From Paracoccaceae bacterium (lineage in GTDB: Bacteria; Pseudomonadota; Alphaproteobacteria; Rhodobacterales; Rhodobacteraceae): a stretch of 64,000 bases of DNA. This document shows, one piece after another, positions 1 to 8,415 of the stretch; position 1 is the stretch's first letter, and each line of letters starts with the position of its first letter. The stretch spans positions 10,033 through 74,032 of the forward strand of contig JACONK010000020.1 in the NCBI GenBank assembly GCA_014323795.1. Direction: 5' to 3'. The notes beneath the pieces are model-generated. The model saw only the letters and a list, made by a program, of their open reading frames with translations, did not search any database and had not been told where the DNA came from. Made by a program: the position numbers and the translations under genes.

Positions 1-66
1 ATAAGCGCGTACGGGGAGAGCGTTAACGTTGTCTGGGCTTGACCGCCCCCTCTACACTTGCTAAAC
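1..66 (+). CRISPR. End of a type II-C CRISPR array (one spacer, terminal repeat)
   Basis: Positions 31-66 are a 36-nt repeat that starts GTCTGGGCTTGACC and ends TTGCTAAAC. The 30 nt before it (1-30) fit a type II-C spacer; the rest of the array lies left of the window. The repeat is recognised because 25 nt of it (41-65) recur exactly at 303-327 as the complement of a tracrRNA anti-repeat, and because a degenerate inverted copy lies at 451-485. The end resembles other II-C repeats, which finish in GCTACAAT or similar. The crRNA strand is inferred to be plus, reading spacer then repeat, because the anti-repeat is on the minus strand and the terminator after the repeat faces plus. Only one full repeat is visible, so the consensus cannot be checked here. 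Confidence 0.88.
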
Positions 67-67
67 G
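39..67 (+). promoter_or_regulatory. Sigma70-like promoter embedded in the CRISPR repeat
   Basis: Inside the repeat, TTGACC (39-44) is followed by 17 nt and then TAAACG (62-67), a good -35 and a weak -10. In Neisseria II-C arrays each repeat carries such a promoter, so crRNAs start several nt inside the next spacer. The same layout here would give guides of about 22-24 nt. After this terminal copy the transcript would run straight into the hairpin at 67-97. Confidence 0.5.
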
Positions 68-101
68 ACCCCATGTAACTCCTTGTTACATGGGGTCTTT
101 T
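67..101 (+). terminator. Terminator hairpin directly after the last CRISPR repeat
   Basis: A perfect 13-bp stem (67-79 with 85-97, loop 80-84) is followed by TTTT on the plus strand. It starts at the first base after the terminal repeat. The T-run exists only in the plus direction, which supports plus-strand transcription of the array ending here. Confidence 0.7.
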
Positions 102-184
102 CCTGATTCCATCTTTGAAAATCCGACGCAAAACAGATGTGAATATGGCTGTCCGATGCAGTTTTTCCATCGATTCTCTCCGAC

Positions 185-352
185 AAGAAAAGGGAAAGGG
201 GGACAGACCGAAATCTGTCCCCCCGACAGACAGGCCGCAGCCTGCCTCAATTTTGTGGATATTAACCTGCTTTTAAAGCAGGTTTCACCTTATCAAAGGA
301 AAGACCGCCCCCTCTACACTTGCTAAATACAGAACAGCACCACGTCCCTTTC
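185..352 (-). ncRNA. tracrRNA of the type II-C system
   Basis: On the minus strand, 327 to 303 is a 25-nt perfect complement of repeat bases 41-65. It is followed by an internal loop and then CTTTGAT (299-293 region), which can pair with the repeat start GTCTGGG using G-U pairs. The motif GATAAGG follows, as in the Neisseria tracrRNA (AATAAGG). Next come a palindromic stem (AACCTGCTTT with AAAGCAGGTT, 284-264), a small GC stem near 246-231 and a 10-bp GC terminator (223-198). The gene lies between cas2 and the array, in the cas orientation. The 5' end is inferred from the promoter and the 3' end from the terminator. Confidence 0.85.
186..223 (-). terminator. tracrRNA terminator
   Basis: On the minus strand GGGGGACAGA (223-214) pairs with TCTGTCCCCC (207-198) around a 6-nt loop. 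The tail TTTCCCTTTTCTT follows. This is a classic intrinsic terminator and also the last stem of the tracrRNA. Confidence 0.8.
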
Positions 353-358
353 ATAATG

Positions 359-387
359 CCCATATAACACCCTTTTCGAACTGACAA
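359..387 (-). promoter_or_regulatory. Candidate tracrRNA promoter
   Basis: Minus-strand TTGTCA (387-382) lies 17 nt before TATGGG (364-359); ATATGG at 16-nt spacing is an alternative. A start near 352 would place about 25 nt of leader before the anti-repeat. The flanking sequence is noticeably AT-rich compared with the rest of the window. Confidence 0.45.
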
Positions 388-450
388 CCCCTAAATGCAC
401 TTTTTCAAATTTATTTCGATATATCAGGCTCACATCACAAGAAACATAAA

Positions 451-485
451 GTCCAACAAGCATAGAGGGGCGGTCAAGCCCAGAC
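451..485 (-). repeat. Degenerate, inverted CRISPR repeat next to the cas2 stop
   Basis: Reading the minus strand from 485, the first 19 nt equal the array repeat (GTCTGGGCTTGACCGCCCC). One C is then missing and the end has decayed (TTGTTGGAC against TTGCTAAAC). It is inverted relative to the array copy and begins 4 nt after the cas2 stop codon. The -35-like TTGACC remains but the -10-like end is lost. It may be an array relic, a tracrRNA-binding site in the 3' UTR of the cas mRNA, or a second anti-repeat if read on the plus strand. Confidence 0.75.
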
Positions 486-489
486 CGGT

Positions 490-837
490 TCAAAAAAGAG
501 CCAGTTGACCCGGTTTTTCTTTGGGTTGTGCGGGTCGGGACCGACCGTGAAAAACCCTGCTTTGCGCATATTGCTTGTCTGTGAAGAACAGCACCTGCAC
601 ATGACCTGAATCCGGCACAAAATTACCAACCTTGTGCGCAAAGGATTCCGCCTTTTCCCGGCTCCACGCATACCGCAGATACACTGAAAACTGAACCATC
701 TCAAAACCCAGGTCGAGAAGATCATTGCGAAACCGCGTAGCATTCTTGCGTTCAGTTTTCGTTCCAACCGGGAGATCGAATAATACCCAGACCCACATCA
801 CCTGATACCCTGACAAGATTCTGTAACGTTCAGGCAT
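490..837 (-). CDS. cas2: CRISPR-associated endonuclease Cas2
   Basis: Cas2 partners Cas1 in the spacer-integration complex. The product is 115 aa from the ATG at 837, with the N-terminal beta strand MWVWVLFDLPV whose Asp is the conserved ferredoxin-fold residue, and LGFEMVQFSVYLR as in II-C Cas2 proteins. I chose ATG 837 because it overlaps the cas1 stop (ATGCCTGA) and fits family length. An in-frame ATG at 852 and a TTG at 867 are alternatives. It is the last gene of the cas9-cas1-cas2 operon; the degenerate inverted repeat follows 4 nt after its stop. Confidence 0.93.
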   Translation of the reverse strand: MPERYRILSGYQVMWVWVLFDLPVGTKTERKNATRFRNDLLDLGFEMVQFSVYLRYAWSREKAESFAHKVGNFVPDSGHVQVLFFTDKQYAQSRVFHGRSRPAQPKEKPGQLALF

Positions 838-1738
838 CTTCGTCTTCGTCATCCGGTAGCGGTCCAAGCGGAAAATCCAGTTTCAGCTTGCGGTCAAGGA
901 AGGATCGGGCAAGGCTTTGTGCAAGGCGGACAAGAACCTGGGACAGGGGTGTGGCACCATGTCGGGTCGGGAAATCAGCCGACAGACAGGCGATGAGATC
1001 AGCACGGCTATCTTCCACACCCGCAACTCCCTGTTCCAAGAGCCGATAGACGGCAAGATCGACCGTCGGGCGGAAGGGTTCCATCAGGTCATCAGCCAGG
1101 GCCAGGGCATCACCGCCGGAATTGTGATGAACAGACAGGGACGGGTGCAGCCCGGCAGAAACAATAGCCCGCGCAGTGGCGGCACGTAACACGGCGTAGC
1201 CATAGTTGAGCATGGCGTTGGCACCATCCGCCTTCCTGTCCCGCCGGAAACTTTTCCCCATCAGAAGTGGCCAATAGGCTTGTGCTGCCTGCGCTTCCCT
1301 GTTGTCAGGATCGCCGGAGCGCACAGCCATCAACAGCCTGCGCAGACGGGTGGATGGTTTACCGGTCCGATCCAAAACATCAGCCTGGGCAGCGATCTTG
1401 TGACGCACCAGAGACGCCCATGCCTGTTTACGCAGGGGTAATGTCGCCTCTGCCTGGGCGCGGAACCGGTGTGCCTGTGCATGATGTCCTTTCAACGGCA
1501 GAACAACTGCAACGGGTGTAAAGTCGGACCCGACCATCATAACCGGAACCTGTCGAGCTGCACATTCAGAAAGGGCGTTGCTTGACCACATGACACCGGG
1601 GTTTGCGGACAGCACCACCTCAATATCATCGAGGCTGACCTTCCCGGCTTCGGTTCCGTCCTCGTCAACGGCAAGGAATCCGCGCCGCTTGTGTACAGCA
1701 AGTCCTGTGCGGGTCAGTTCCACAATGCGCCCAGTCAT
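830..1738 (-). CDS. cas1: CRISPR-associated integrase Cas1 (type II)
   Basis: Cas1 is the metal-dependent integrase that inserts new spacers. At 302 aa it has the usual length. It begins MTGRIVELTRTG and carries the helical C-terminal catalytic domain with NYGYAVLRA, GLHPSLSVHH and the DALALADDLMEPFRP region, which hold the conserved metal-binding His and Asp. The very acidic C-terminus (DDEDEDA) is encoded where cas2 starts. Its ATG overlaps the cas9 stop by 2 nt, so the genes are translationally coupled. There is no csn2 or cas4, which defines subtype II-C. Confidence 0.95.
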   Translation of the reverse strand: MTGRIVELTRTGLAVHKRRGFLAVDEDGTEAGKVSLDDIEVVLSANPGVMWSSNALSECAARQVPVMMVGSDFTPVAVVLPLKGHHAQAHRFRAQAEATLPLRKQAWASLVRHKIAAQADVLDRTGKPSTRLRRLLMAVRSGDPDNREAQAAQAYWPLLMGKSFRRDRKADGANAMLNYGYAVLRAATARAIVSAGLHPSLSVHHNSGGDALALADDLMEPFRPTVDLAVYRLLEQGVAGVEDSRADLIACLSADFPTRHGATPLSQVLVRLAQSLARSFLDRKLKLDFPLGPLPDDEDEDA

Positions 1739-4700
1739 GACGGCTTCTTTTTTGACGGAACCCGAGGCATCGTTCCGTGCGGAATGGTAAGCACCCGGCC
1801 CAGCTCATCGACCCGCACCTTATGCGCACGGCGGGCCTTCAGCTTGCCTATTTTGGCTAAATCCCAGCGAAAGGGGTCATCCGGGTCTTCATGTCGTTTT
1901 CGATATTCACCAGCATCATTCACACCGACCAGATACACACGTGAGCTACTCCGATCAAGTTGCACGATTTTCTTGATCCGGTTGCTTCCCGGAACAGGCA
2001 AGCCTGTCTTGTCCAATTCAAACAGCTGCAGCGTATCATTCTTATACAGGCGCATGATGAATTTTGCTTCAGGATGATCTTCCTTCCACGGCTCTTCCGG
2101 GGCGGTTTGTGCTGCCCAAATATCGGTCGCATGGCAAAACCATTTACCATCGGGGTTTTCCAAAACATCCATATAAGCAATTCCATCCGGTATCATCCAT
2201 TTGTAAGGTGCGCTTTTTACCGGCTTGGCTGATTTCTTAGGTTTAATTACCCGGACAGTTCTGACGTTTTTGAAGCCATAGTTTCCAAGATCTTTGTTTG
2301 CTTTGGCTCGAATACGCGCGCGCTGTCTCTTTGACCGTTGTTCGTAATCAGGATAGTACTCCGCGATCCAGTCGCGCTGTTGGGCTAAATGATCCTGCGC
2401 ACCAGTGCGGGAAGACCATTCCGACAAAGCATTCTCCCTGTTCTTGTCACCCTTCACCGCTTCTGTTACCTTGCGCAACTCTTCGCGCAACCGCTGGTCA
2501 CGCACCCGGGTGATCTCCTTTGCCGTCAGTGCCGTTACCGGTTTGCGCGCAGCAAGGTTGCCTATGTTCAATGCAGCCGCATTTTCTGGAATATCACGCA
2601 CCAAGCTATAGGCTGTGTCTTCATGCAGCCGGCCGCTGATTGCATGGTCGGGGCGATGGCTGACACAAAGGTTTCTAACCCGGTCCATCACTTGGTCGCG
2701 AAATCCATCATAGGGTTCCGGCGGTTCCGGAAGAACCCGGTCAAGCTGCTGTGCCCCGATCCTGCGCGCATGGGTTTGCAACATCCGGACCGTGGCCCGG
2801 TCGATCACGCCAACCACCACCGCATCAAGCGCGTGATGGCGATGATCGTTTCGGTCTTTCGCGTTGTGATCCGGCAGGTGCAACCCCCACCGCCGTCGCA
2901 TCAGTGCTGTCATCCGTCCGTTCGGCATCCAGATGTGCGCTGTGCCGTCCTTCGGGAACAGGGCTTCGGCATAGGCCCGCACGACCTTGGCCAGATAACC
3001 GGTAGCGTGCAGCTGGCGTTCCTCAAAACCCTTGTCCTCCTGCCATTTTTCAAGTGCGCCGGGCAGAAACCGCCAAAGTTTCCTTTTCATTCCCGGCGCA
3101 TCTTTTACGCGGTCAATGATGGCACCGAGCGTTGTATCACCCCATGCGTCACCGGGGGACCGCCCGGCCTTTTCCCGGTTCGCGGCCCGAAAGCAGACCG
3201 TCTTGTTGGCCGGGCTGTCATCGAACGTATCACTGAACGGCAGGATATGGTCGATCTCCACCCTGTCGGAATGAAGATCGGTCAGGCCGATGGGCCTGCC
3301 TGAATACGGGCAAAGACGATCAGCACATGTCTTGCCCAGTTCTTCCCAAAGGCGCATCCGTAAAAACCGGTCGCCCGCACGCCCCCCGGGGGGCAGCAGG
3401 CCGCACTCCTCCAGTTCTTCACGCCACCTGTCGTTTCGATTCGTGTTTTTTCTGATCTCGGTTTCTATCTCGTTCAATTCGCGGGCGGATTTGGCCATGT
3501 CGCGTGTGGTTTCGATCACAACCTGGTCAGGTTTCCCGTGGCGGTCGATCAGGGCGTTCATAACCCGCCGAAACTGGCCAAGCCCGATGTGAACCGTGGG
3601 GTTTGAGATCTTTCCGAACCGGATTTCCGGCGGGTCGGCAGGAACGCCGGTACCGGTGCCGATCATGCGCCGGAGTGTCGGCACTTCGTAGTAGCGCGGC
3701 AACCGCGCAACCCCCGGATCACCCTCCGGGCGCAAATCCGAATGGTTAAGAACGACACCATCACCGAACAGACCTGATGCGCTGGCGTACCCGACAGCCG
3801 CGCTGTAGACGCGGACCTCATCCCGCATGGCCCGGACGATGGCACGGGTTGCCCGCAGGCCAAGCCTGATGTGACCGGTCGGCAGCGTGACCTTCTCAAC
3901 CCGTTCAGCAATGTCCGCCGCCAGGCCACATTCATCTTGCAGGCGTCTAATTGCCACATCCGGGGTTTCCGAATCATTAAGGATTGAAAGCAGCAGCACC
4001 TGCTTATCCGCACCCCGGCGCACCCATTCCTCCAATGGTGCCGGGTTTTTCTTCGTGCCGACCGCAAGCCGGGCCGCAACGTCATTATGCGCAGGTTTTT
4101 TCAGCCCGCCGGTTTCAAGATTAATCCCGATATCCGGTGGGATGCCCAAAGCTTTGCGCACCCCGGCCCACGTCAGTTTTTTACCCGACATCAGGTGGTT
4201 CAGCAAAAGATCGCGTTGTGTCAGATCAAGGGAGCACTCCCCCTTGTCTGCGATAATCCGCAACCTGTTGAGTTCCTGAAGAATCAAAAATTCCTGGGCC
4301 AAAGGATGCCATTTCGGAAGGCGATCTTCATCCGGAAAAAAGGTGCAACGCCCCGGTTTCACCGGTTTAAGCGGGCGTTGAAAGAACAATACGCTTTTAA
4401 TTTCGTCCCTTGCCTTGTCGGTCAAATAGTTCGGATGATACTGCGCCTGCATCCGCCAGATGTGATCAAATTCTTCCTCCAGCACGGCGCGGTTCGGATA
4501 AAAGTCATAACCCTTTTCATTATTGAGCCGGATGCGCACGGGCGCACCCTGCGCGTGGCGTCCGGCCAGCCAGGCCCCATAGGTCGGCGCACCCTCCTGT
4601 ACCAACATCTCACGCAGATTCCTTGTAGCATCTGCAATTTTACCCGTATCATCTTTATTCGTCCGATCAGCCTTGCGATTGCTTTTGAACCCCCTGTGCC

Positions 4701-5082
4701 CGGATATATGCCAGATAGCCCGCCCGAGGTCATACAACAACGCCGCCTCATCTCGTGCAGCCCGGGCGCGGGCTTCGTAAGGGTCGGTTGAAAAGAAGTC
4801 TTGGCGGCCCTCATCATCCCCGGCCGGCGGCATCAGCCCATGGGCCGCAAGCACCCCCTCGAGTGCGCCCCGGCGCTTCTTTCGGCGATCACCCTGCCGC
4901 CGCTGCTGGCGCGGCCCCCGCCGCCCCAAGGCGTTGGATTCGCGCGATTTCGGATCGCGCCCCGTAGGGAAGATGCGCGCACCCATGTCAACCAGTTCTA
5001 CCGGTTTGCGTCCGTCACCCTCCAGGCGGAAGACGGACCACCCAAGGGAACCGGAACCAATGTCAAACGCAAAACGTTTCAT
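1735..5082 (-). CDS. cas9: CRISPR-associated endonuclease Cas9 (type II-C)
   Basis: RNA-guided DNA endonuclease of 1115 aa, a compact II-C size. All nuclease motifs are present: RuvC-I FDIGSGSLGW with Asp7, RuvC-II VVIETTRDMA with Glu524, HNH VEIDHILPFSD with Asp611/His612 followed by NKT and NREK, and RuvC-III HHALDAVVVG with Asp753. An arginine-rich bridge helix (LGRRGPRQQRRQGDRRKKRR) follows RuvC-I. The start is ATG 5082, because RuvC-I of II-C enzymes begins within the first ten residues; the in-frame TTG at 5145 adds 21 unlikely residues. AGGTG lies 4-5 nt upstream. It heads the operon. Base composition looks less GC-rich than the flanks, consistent with horizontal transfer (an impression, not a calculation). 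The PAM cannot be read from sequence. Confidence 0.97.
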   Translation of the reverse strand: MKRFAFDIGSGSLGWSVFRLEGDGRKPVELVDMGARIFPTGRDPKSRESNALGRRGPRQQRRQGDRRKKRRGALEGVLAAHGLMPPAGDDEGRQDFFSTDPYEARARAARDEAALLYDLGRAIWHISGHRGFKSNRKADRTNKDDTGKIADATRNLREMLVQEGAPTYGAWLAGRHAQGAPVRIRLNNEKGYDFYPNRAVLEEEFDHIWRMQAQYHPNYLTDKARDEIKSVLFFQRPLKPVKPGRCTFFPDEDRLPKWHPLAQEFLILQELNRLRIIADKGECSLDLTQRDLLLNHLMSGKKLTWAGVRKALGIPPDIGINLETGGLKKPAHNDVAARLAVGTKKNPAPLEEWVRRGADKQVLLLSILNDSETPDVAIRRLQDECGLAADIAERVEKVTLPTGHIRLGLRATRAIVRAMRDEVRVYSAAVGYASASGLFGDGVVLNHSDLRPEGDPGVARLPRYYEVPTLRRMIGTGTGVPADPPEIRFGKISNPTVHIGLGQFRRVMNALIDRHGKPDQVVIETTRDMAKSARELNEIETEIRKNTNRNDRWREELEECGLLPPGGRAGDRFLRMRLWEELGKTCADRLCPYSGRPIGLTDLHSDRVEIDHILPFSDTFDDSPANKTVCFRAANREKAGRSPGDAWGDTTLGAIIDRVKDAPGMKRKLWRFLPGALEKWQEDKGFEERQLHATGYLAKVVRAYAEALFPKDGTAHIWMPNGRMTALMRRRWGLHLPDHNAKDRNDHRHHALDAVVVGVIDRATVRMLQTHARRIGAQQLDRVLPEPPEPYDGFRDQVMDRVRNLCVSHRPDHAISGRLHEDTAYSLVRDIPENAAALNIGNLAARKPVTALTAKEITRVRDQRLREELRKVTEAVKGDKNRENALSEWSSRTGAQDHLAQQRDWIAEYYPDYEQRSKRQRARIRAKANKDLGNYGFKNVRTVRVIKPKKSAKPVKSAPYKWMIPDGIAYMDVLENPDGKWFCHATDIWAAQTAPEEPWKEDHPEAKFIMRLYKNDTLQLFELDKTGLPVPGSNRIKKIVQLDRSSSRVYLVGVNDAGEYRKRHEDPDDPFRWDLAKIGKLKARRAHKVRVDELGRVLTIPHGTMPRVPSKKKPS

Positions 5083-5373
5083 GGCACACCTGATGTCTGT
5101 CAGATAACAAAAGTCAGCCTTAACACAAAAATTCTGTTGACGCAAGAAAATCCCGTAATACCTTGGGTGTTCTTGGCAGAAGAAGCGGCGTGGTGTTTCC
5201 CGCGACAGGGTTCACAACACAGCATAGGGGCAGGCTGCGGCCTGTCCCCGTCCCTTGGGCCGGGTGTGCCGCCTCCGTCCATTCGGGGCTTGCCAAGGCC
5301 AGGCCACCCAGGCGAACATCCCGGTTTATGACCCGCTGGCCGAAATCCCGATAAACAGCCGAAAGGCCCCGCC
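5083..5373. promoter_or_regulatory. Divergent spacer between cas9 and ilvD
   Basis: No gene is supported here. On the minus strand TTGCGT (5145-5140) stands 17 nt before TAAGGC (5122-5117), a weak candidate promoter for the cas operon. The half nearer ilvD is GC-rich with no recognisable promoter. AAAGG lies shortly before the ilvD ATG. Confidence 0.3.
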
Positions 5374-7221
5374 ATGATACCCTACCGATCCAGAACCACG
5401 ACCCATGGCCGCAATATGGCGGGTGCCCGCGGCCTTTGGCGGGCGACCGGGATGACGGACGCGGATTTCGGCAAGCCGATCATCGCGGTGGTCAACAGTT
5501 TCACCCAGTTCGTGCCGGGCCATGTGCACCTCAAGGATCTGGGCCAGCTTGTCGCGCGGGAAATTGAGGCGGCAGGCGGTGTCGCGAAAGAGTTCAACAC
5601 CATAGCCGTGGATGACGGTATCGCCATGGGGCATGACGGGATGCTCTATTCCCTGCCATCGCGAGAGGTGATCGCCGACGCGGCGGAATACATGATCAAC
5701 GCCCATTGCGCCGATGCCATGGTCTGTATTTCCAACTGCGACAAGATTACCCCCGGCATGCTGATGGCCGCCCTGCGGCTCGATATTCCCGCCATCTTCG
5801 TGTCCGGCGGCCCGATGGAGGCAGGCAAGGTGGATATAGACGGCGCGGTGCGGGCGGTGGACCTGGTGGATGCCATGGTGGAGGCGGCAAACCCGGACCG
5901 CACCGATGCGGACGTAAGGGCGTTTGAGGAAAACGCCTGCCCGACATGCGGTTCCTGTTCCGGCATGTTTACCGCCAATTCCATGAACTGCCTGGCAGAG
6001 GCCCTGGGGCTCGCCCTGCCGGGCAACGGGTCCACCCTGGCAACCCACGCGGACCGGGAACAGCTGTTCCGCCGTGCAGGCCGCCGGATCGTGGACCTGA
6101 CGCGCGCCTTCTATGAGCAGGGCAAAACCCGGTATTCCTCCCGCGGGATCGCCACCAGGGCGGCGTTCGAAAATGCCATGCGGCTTGATATCGCCATGGG
6201 CGGGTCAACAAACACCATCCTGCACCTTCTGGCGAGTGCCCGGGAAGGCGAGGTGGATTTTACCATTGCCGACATCGACCGCCTGTCGCGGTCCACGCCC
6301 TGCCTGTGCAAGGTCGCACCCGCAGTGCAGAACGTGCATATGGAGGACGTGCACCGGGCCGGCGGTATTTTCGGCATCCTGGGGGAGCTGGACCGGGCCG
6401 GCCTGCTGGATACCTCTGTCACCACGGTGCACAGCGATACCCTGGCGGCGGCCATCCGGCAGTGGGACGTGACACAAACCAGTGACCCGGCGGTGCATGA
6501 ATTGTTTAGTGCCGCCCCCGGCGGGGTGCGCACAACCCGGGCCTTTAGCCAGAACCGGCGGTATAAGACGCTGGACACCGACCGGGAAAAAGGGGTGATC
6601 CGGTCCGCCGAACACGCGTTTTCCAGGGATGGCGGGCTCGCGGTTCTGTTCGGCAACATCGCCCGGGAAGGCTGCGTGGTAAAAACCGCCGGCGTGGATG
6701 AAAGCCTGCTGCGGTTTTCCGGCCCCGCCATCGTTTGCGAAAGCCAGGAAGAGGCGGTGAACCGCATCCTTGGCAGGCAGGTGGCCGCGGGGGACGTGGT
6801 GGTTATCACCCACGAAGGGCCGCGCGGCGGACCGGGCATGCAGGAAATGCTGTATCCGACCAGCTACCTGAAATCCATGAAACTGGGCACCGCCTGCGCA
6901 CTGATCACCGACGGGCGTTTTTCCGGCGGAACCAGCGGCCTGTCCATCGGCCACATCAGCCCGGAGGCCGGGGAAGGCGGGGCCATCGGCCTGATCCGCG
7001 AAGGCGACATGATCGATATCGACATCCCCGACCGCACCATTAACGTACGCCTGACAGACGCGGAACTGGCCACCCGCCGGGCCGGGATGGAAGCCCGCGC
7101 AAACCCGTGGAAACCCACAAGGCCGCGCAAACGGCGGGTCAGCCGGGCCCTGCGGGTGTATGCCGCCAACGTGTCCAACGCCAGCCAGGGGGCCGTCCGG
7201 CTTGCCCCCGAAGAAGGATAA
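5374..7221 (+). CDS. ilvD: Dihydroxy-acid dehydratase
   Basis: IlvD converts 2,3-dihydroxy-isovalerate and its homologue to the 2-keto acids, the third common step of valine, leucine and isoleucine synthesis, in the cytosol. At 615 aa it matches the E. coli-type enzyme. The Fe-S cysteines appear in NCDKITPG (about residue 125) and [16 protein letters not shown] (about 195). The motifs GGSTNT and DGRFSGG are also present, the latter in the C-terminal active-site region. The C-terminal tail (about 20 residues after NPWKP) is basic and slightly unusual. No other branched-chain genes are adjacent. A long minus-strand open frame (6205-7500) is an antisense shadow. Confidence 0.97.
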   Translation: MIPYRSRTTTHGRNMAGARGLWRATGMTDADFGKPIIAVVNSFTQFVPGHVHLKDLGQLVAREIEAAGGVAKEFNTIAVDDGIAMGHDGMLYSLPSREVIADAAEYMINAHCADAMVCISNCDKITPGMLMAALRLDIPAIFVSGGPMEAGKVDIDGAVRAVDLVDAMVEAANPDRTDADVRAFEENACPTCGSCSGMFTANSMNCLAEALGLALPGNGSTLATHADREQLFRRAGRRIVDLTRAFYEQGKTRYSSRGIATRAAFENAMRLDIAMGGSTNTILHLLASAREGEVDFTIADIDRLSRSTPCLCKVAPAVQNVHMEDVHRAGGIFGILGELDRAGLLDTSVTTVHSDTLAAAIRQWDVTQTSDPAVHELFSAAPGGVRTTRAFSQNRRYKTLDTDREKGVIRSAEHAFSRDGGLAVLFGNIAREGCVVKTAGVDESLLRFSGPAIVCESQEEAVNRILGRQVAAGDVVVITHEGPRGGPGMQEMLYPTSYLKSMKLGTACALITDGRFSGGTSGLSIGHISPEAGEGGAIGLIREGDMIDIDIPDRTINVRLTDAELATRRAGMEARANPWKPTRPRKRRVSRALRVYAANVSNASQGAVRLAPEEG

Positions 7222-7411
7222 GGCCAAACACCCGGGGCATCCGCCAATGTGCGGGCCCGGATACGCGCCCGCCCGCCGCATTATGCCCCGTAACCCCCGC
7301 CCCTCGTGCCCTTGACGAACCGGTGGCGGATGCCTTGCCTTTGCCCTGTCGCCGGGGCGTGGGCGGGGATGGGCCGCGCCCCAGGGGCCGAAGTCATAAA
7401 TGGAGGATGCC

Positions 7412-7759
7412 ATGCCCGCCATTGATACCCCTTCTGCAGCCCGGCAACTGGCGGATGCGGGCATTGACCGCAAACATGCCGAGGCCATCGCCACCCACAC
7501 CGCTCAGGTGTTGCAAATCAGGCAGGATGACCTCGCCACCAGGGCTGACCTGAACGGCGTGAAAACAGAACTGGCCGCCGTCAAAGCCGACCTCGGCGGC
7601 GTGAAAACAGAACTGGCCGGGGTAGACAGGCGACTGACCGGGATCGAATCAGACCTGCGCTGGATCATGCGCATCGGTGGCTGCGCTGTGGCCGTGCTGC
7701 TCATCCTTGCCGGGATTGCCGCCCGCTACGCCGCCCTCGCCGCCCTCGCCGCCGGGTAA
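7412..7759 (+). CDS. Small coiled-coil membrane protein, DUF1640-like
   Basis: A 115-aa protein starting at ATG 7412, with GGAGG 5 nt upstream (7402-7406), so this start is preferred over ATG 7400. The N-terminus (SAARQLADAGIDRKHAEAIA) matches the opening of DUF1640/CCDC90-like proteins. A heptad-like segment follows with near-repeats LNGVKTEL, LGGVKTEL and LAGVDRRL (about residues 47-75), then one transmembrane helix (IGGCAVAVLLILAGIAARYA) at the C-terminus. The family is of uncertain role in bacteria; relatives in mitochondria assist calcium uptake. Such genes are often mobile. Family assignment is by eye. Confidence 0.7.
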   Translation: MPAIDTPSAARQLADAGIDRKHAEAIATHTAQVLQIRQDDLATRADLNGVKTELAAVKADLGGVKTELAGVDRRLTGIESDLRWIMRIGGCAVAVLLILAGIAARYAALAALAAG

Positions 7760-7941
7760 GTTTCAGCCCCCGCCCTGCACCCAGGCCCCCTTCCCCCTGC
7801 CTGACCCTGACCGATGCCTTTCAGGTGTATGAACAGGATCGGGATCGGGTTCCGGCCACCCTGTTCCGCGCCAACGCCACCCGCCGCGCCGCCGCCAAGG
7901 GGGGTGTTTACAGGCCCCCGCCCGAAAATTATAAACCAGCC

Positions 7942-8415
7942 ATGATCACCCTGTTCACCATCGGCTATGAGCGCGGCACGCCCGACCGGTTTATTGCCGC
8001 CCTGCGCGGCGCGGGTGTGCGGCATCTGATTGATGTGCGGGCCGTCGCCCTTTCGCGCAAGCCGGGGTTTTCAAAGTCCAGACTGGCCAGCCGGTGCATC
8101 GATGCGGGGCTGGAATACAGCCATCTGCCTGCTCTCGGCAACCCCAGGGAAGGACGTGCCGCGGCGCGGGCCGGCCGTATGGATGAATTCCGCGCCATCT
8201 TTGCCGCCTGGCTGCAAACGGCCACGGCCCAGGCCGGGCTGCACGAACTCGCCAAAGCCGCCCGCACAAGCCCCGCCTGCCTGATGTGTTTTGAACGTGC
8301 CCCGAATACCTGCCACCGCTCCATGGTCGCCGATGCCCTGGCCGAACAGACGGGCTGCGAAATCCGCCATCTGTTTGCCGCCGGGCCCGCCAAATATGTC
8401 CGTAACGCTGCGTGA
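7942..8415 (+). CDS. DUF488 family protein
   Basis: A 157-aa protein starting MITLFTIGYERGTPDRF, the standard opening of DUF488. It shows DVRAVALSRKPGFS (about residue 33) and CFERAPNTCHRSMVADAL (about 120), the family's Cys and His-Arg motif. The function is not established; the fold resembles small nucleotide- or DNA-processing proteins. The frame extends upstream to 7825 but that part is not DUF488, so ATG 7942 is used. Its stop overlaps the next gene by 20 nt, a coupled pair. Decayed pieces of the same gene lie at 9420-9460 and 11439-11562. Confidence 0.85.
   Translation: MITLFTIGYERGTPDRFIAALRGAGVRHLIDVRAVALSRKPGFSKSRLASRCIDAGLEYSHLPALGNPREGRAAARAGRMDEFRAIFAAWLQTATAQAGLHELAKAARTSPACLMCFERAPNTCHRSMVADALAEQTGCEIRHLFAAGPAKYVRNAA

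Noticed and set aside
303-327. A second array repeat on the plus strand
   Set aside because: It matches only repeat bases 41-65. The missing 5' part, the tail with stem loops and the terminator on the minus strand make it the tracrRNA anti-repeat.
2389-3303. 304-aa plus-strand frame inside cas9
   Set aside because: Antisense to conserved Cas9 HNH and RuvC regions, no homology features.
5083-5145. Longer Cas9 start at TTG 5145
   Set aside because: RuvC-I of II-C Cas9 begins within the first ten residues; ATG 5082 gives exactly that and has a ribosome-binding site.
6205-7500. 431-aa open frame opposite ilvD
   Set aside because: It is an antisense shadow of a GC-rich gene with no recognisable motif.
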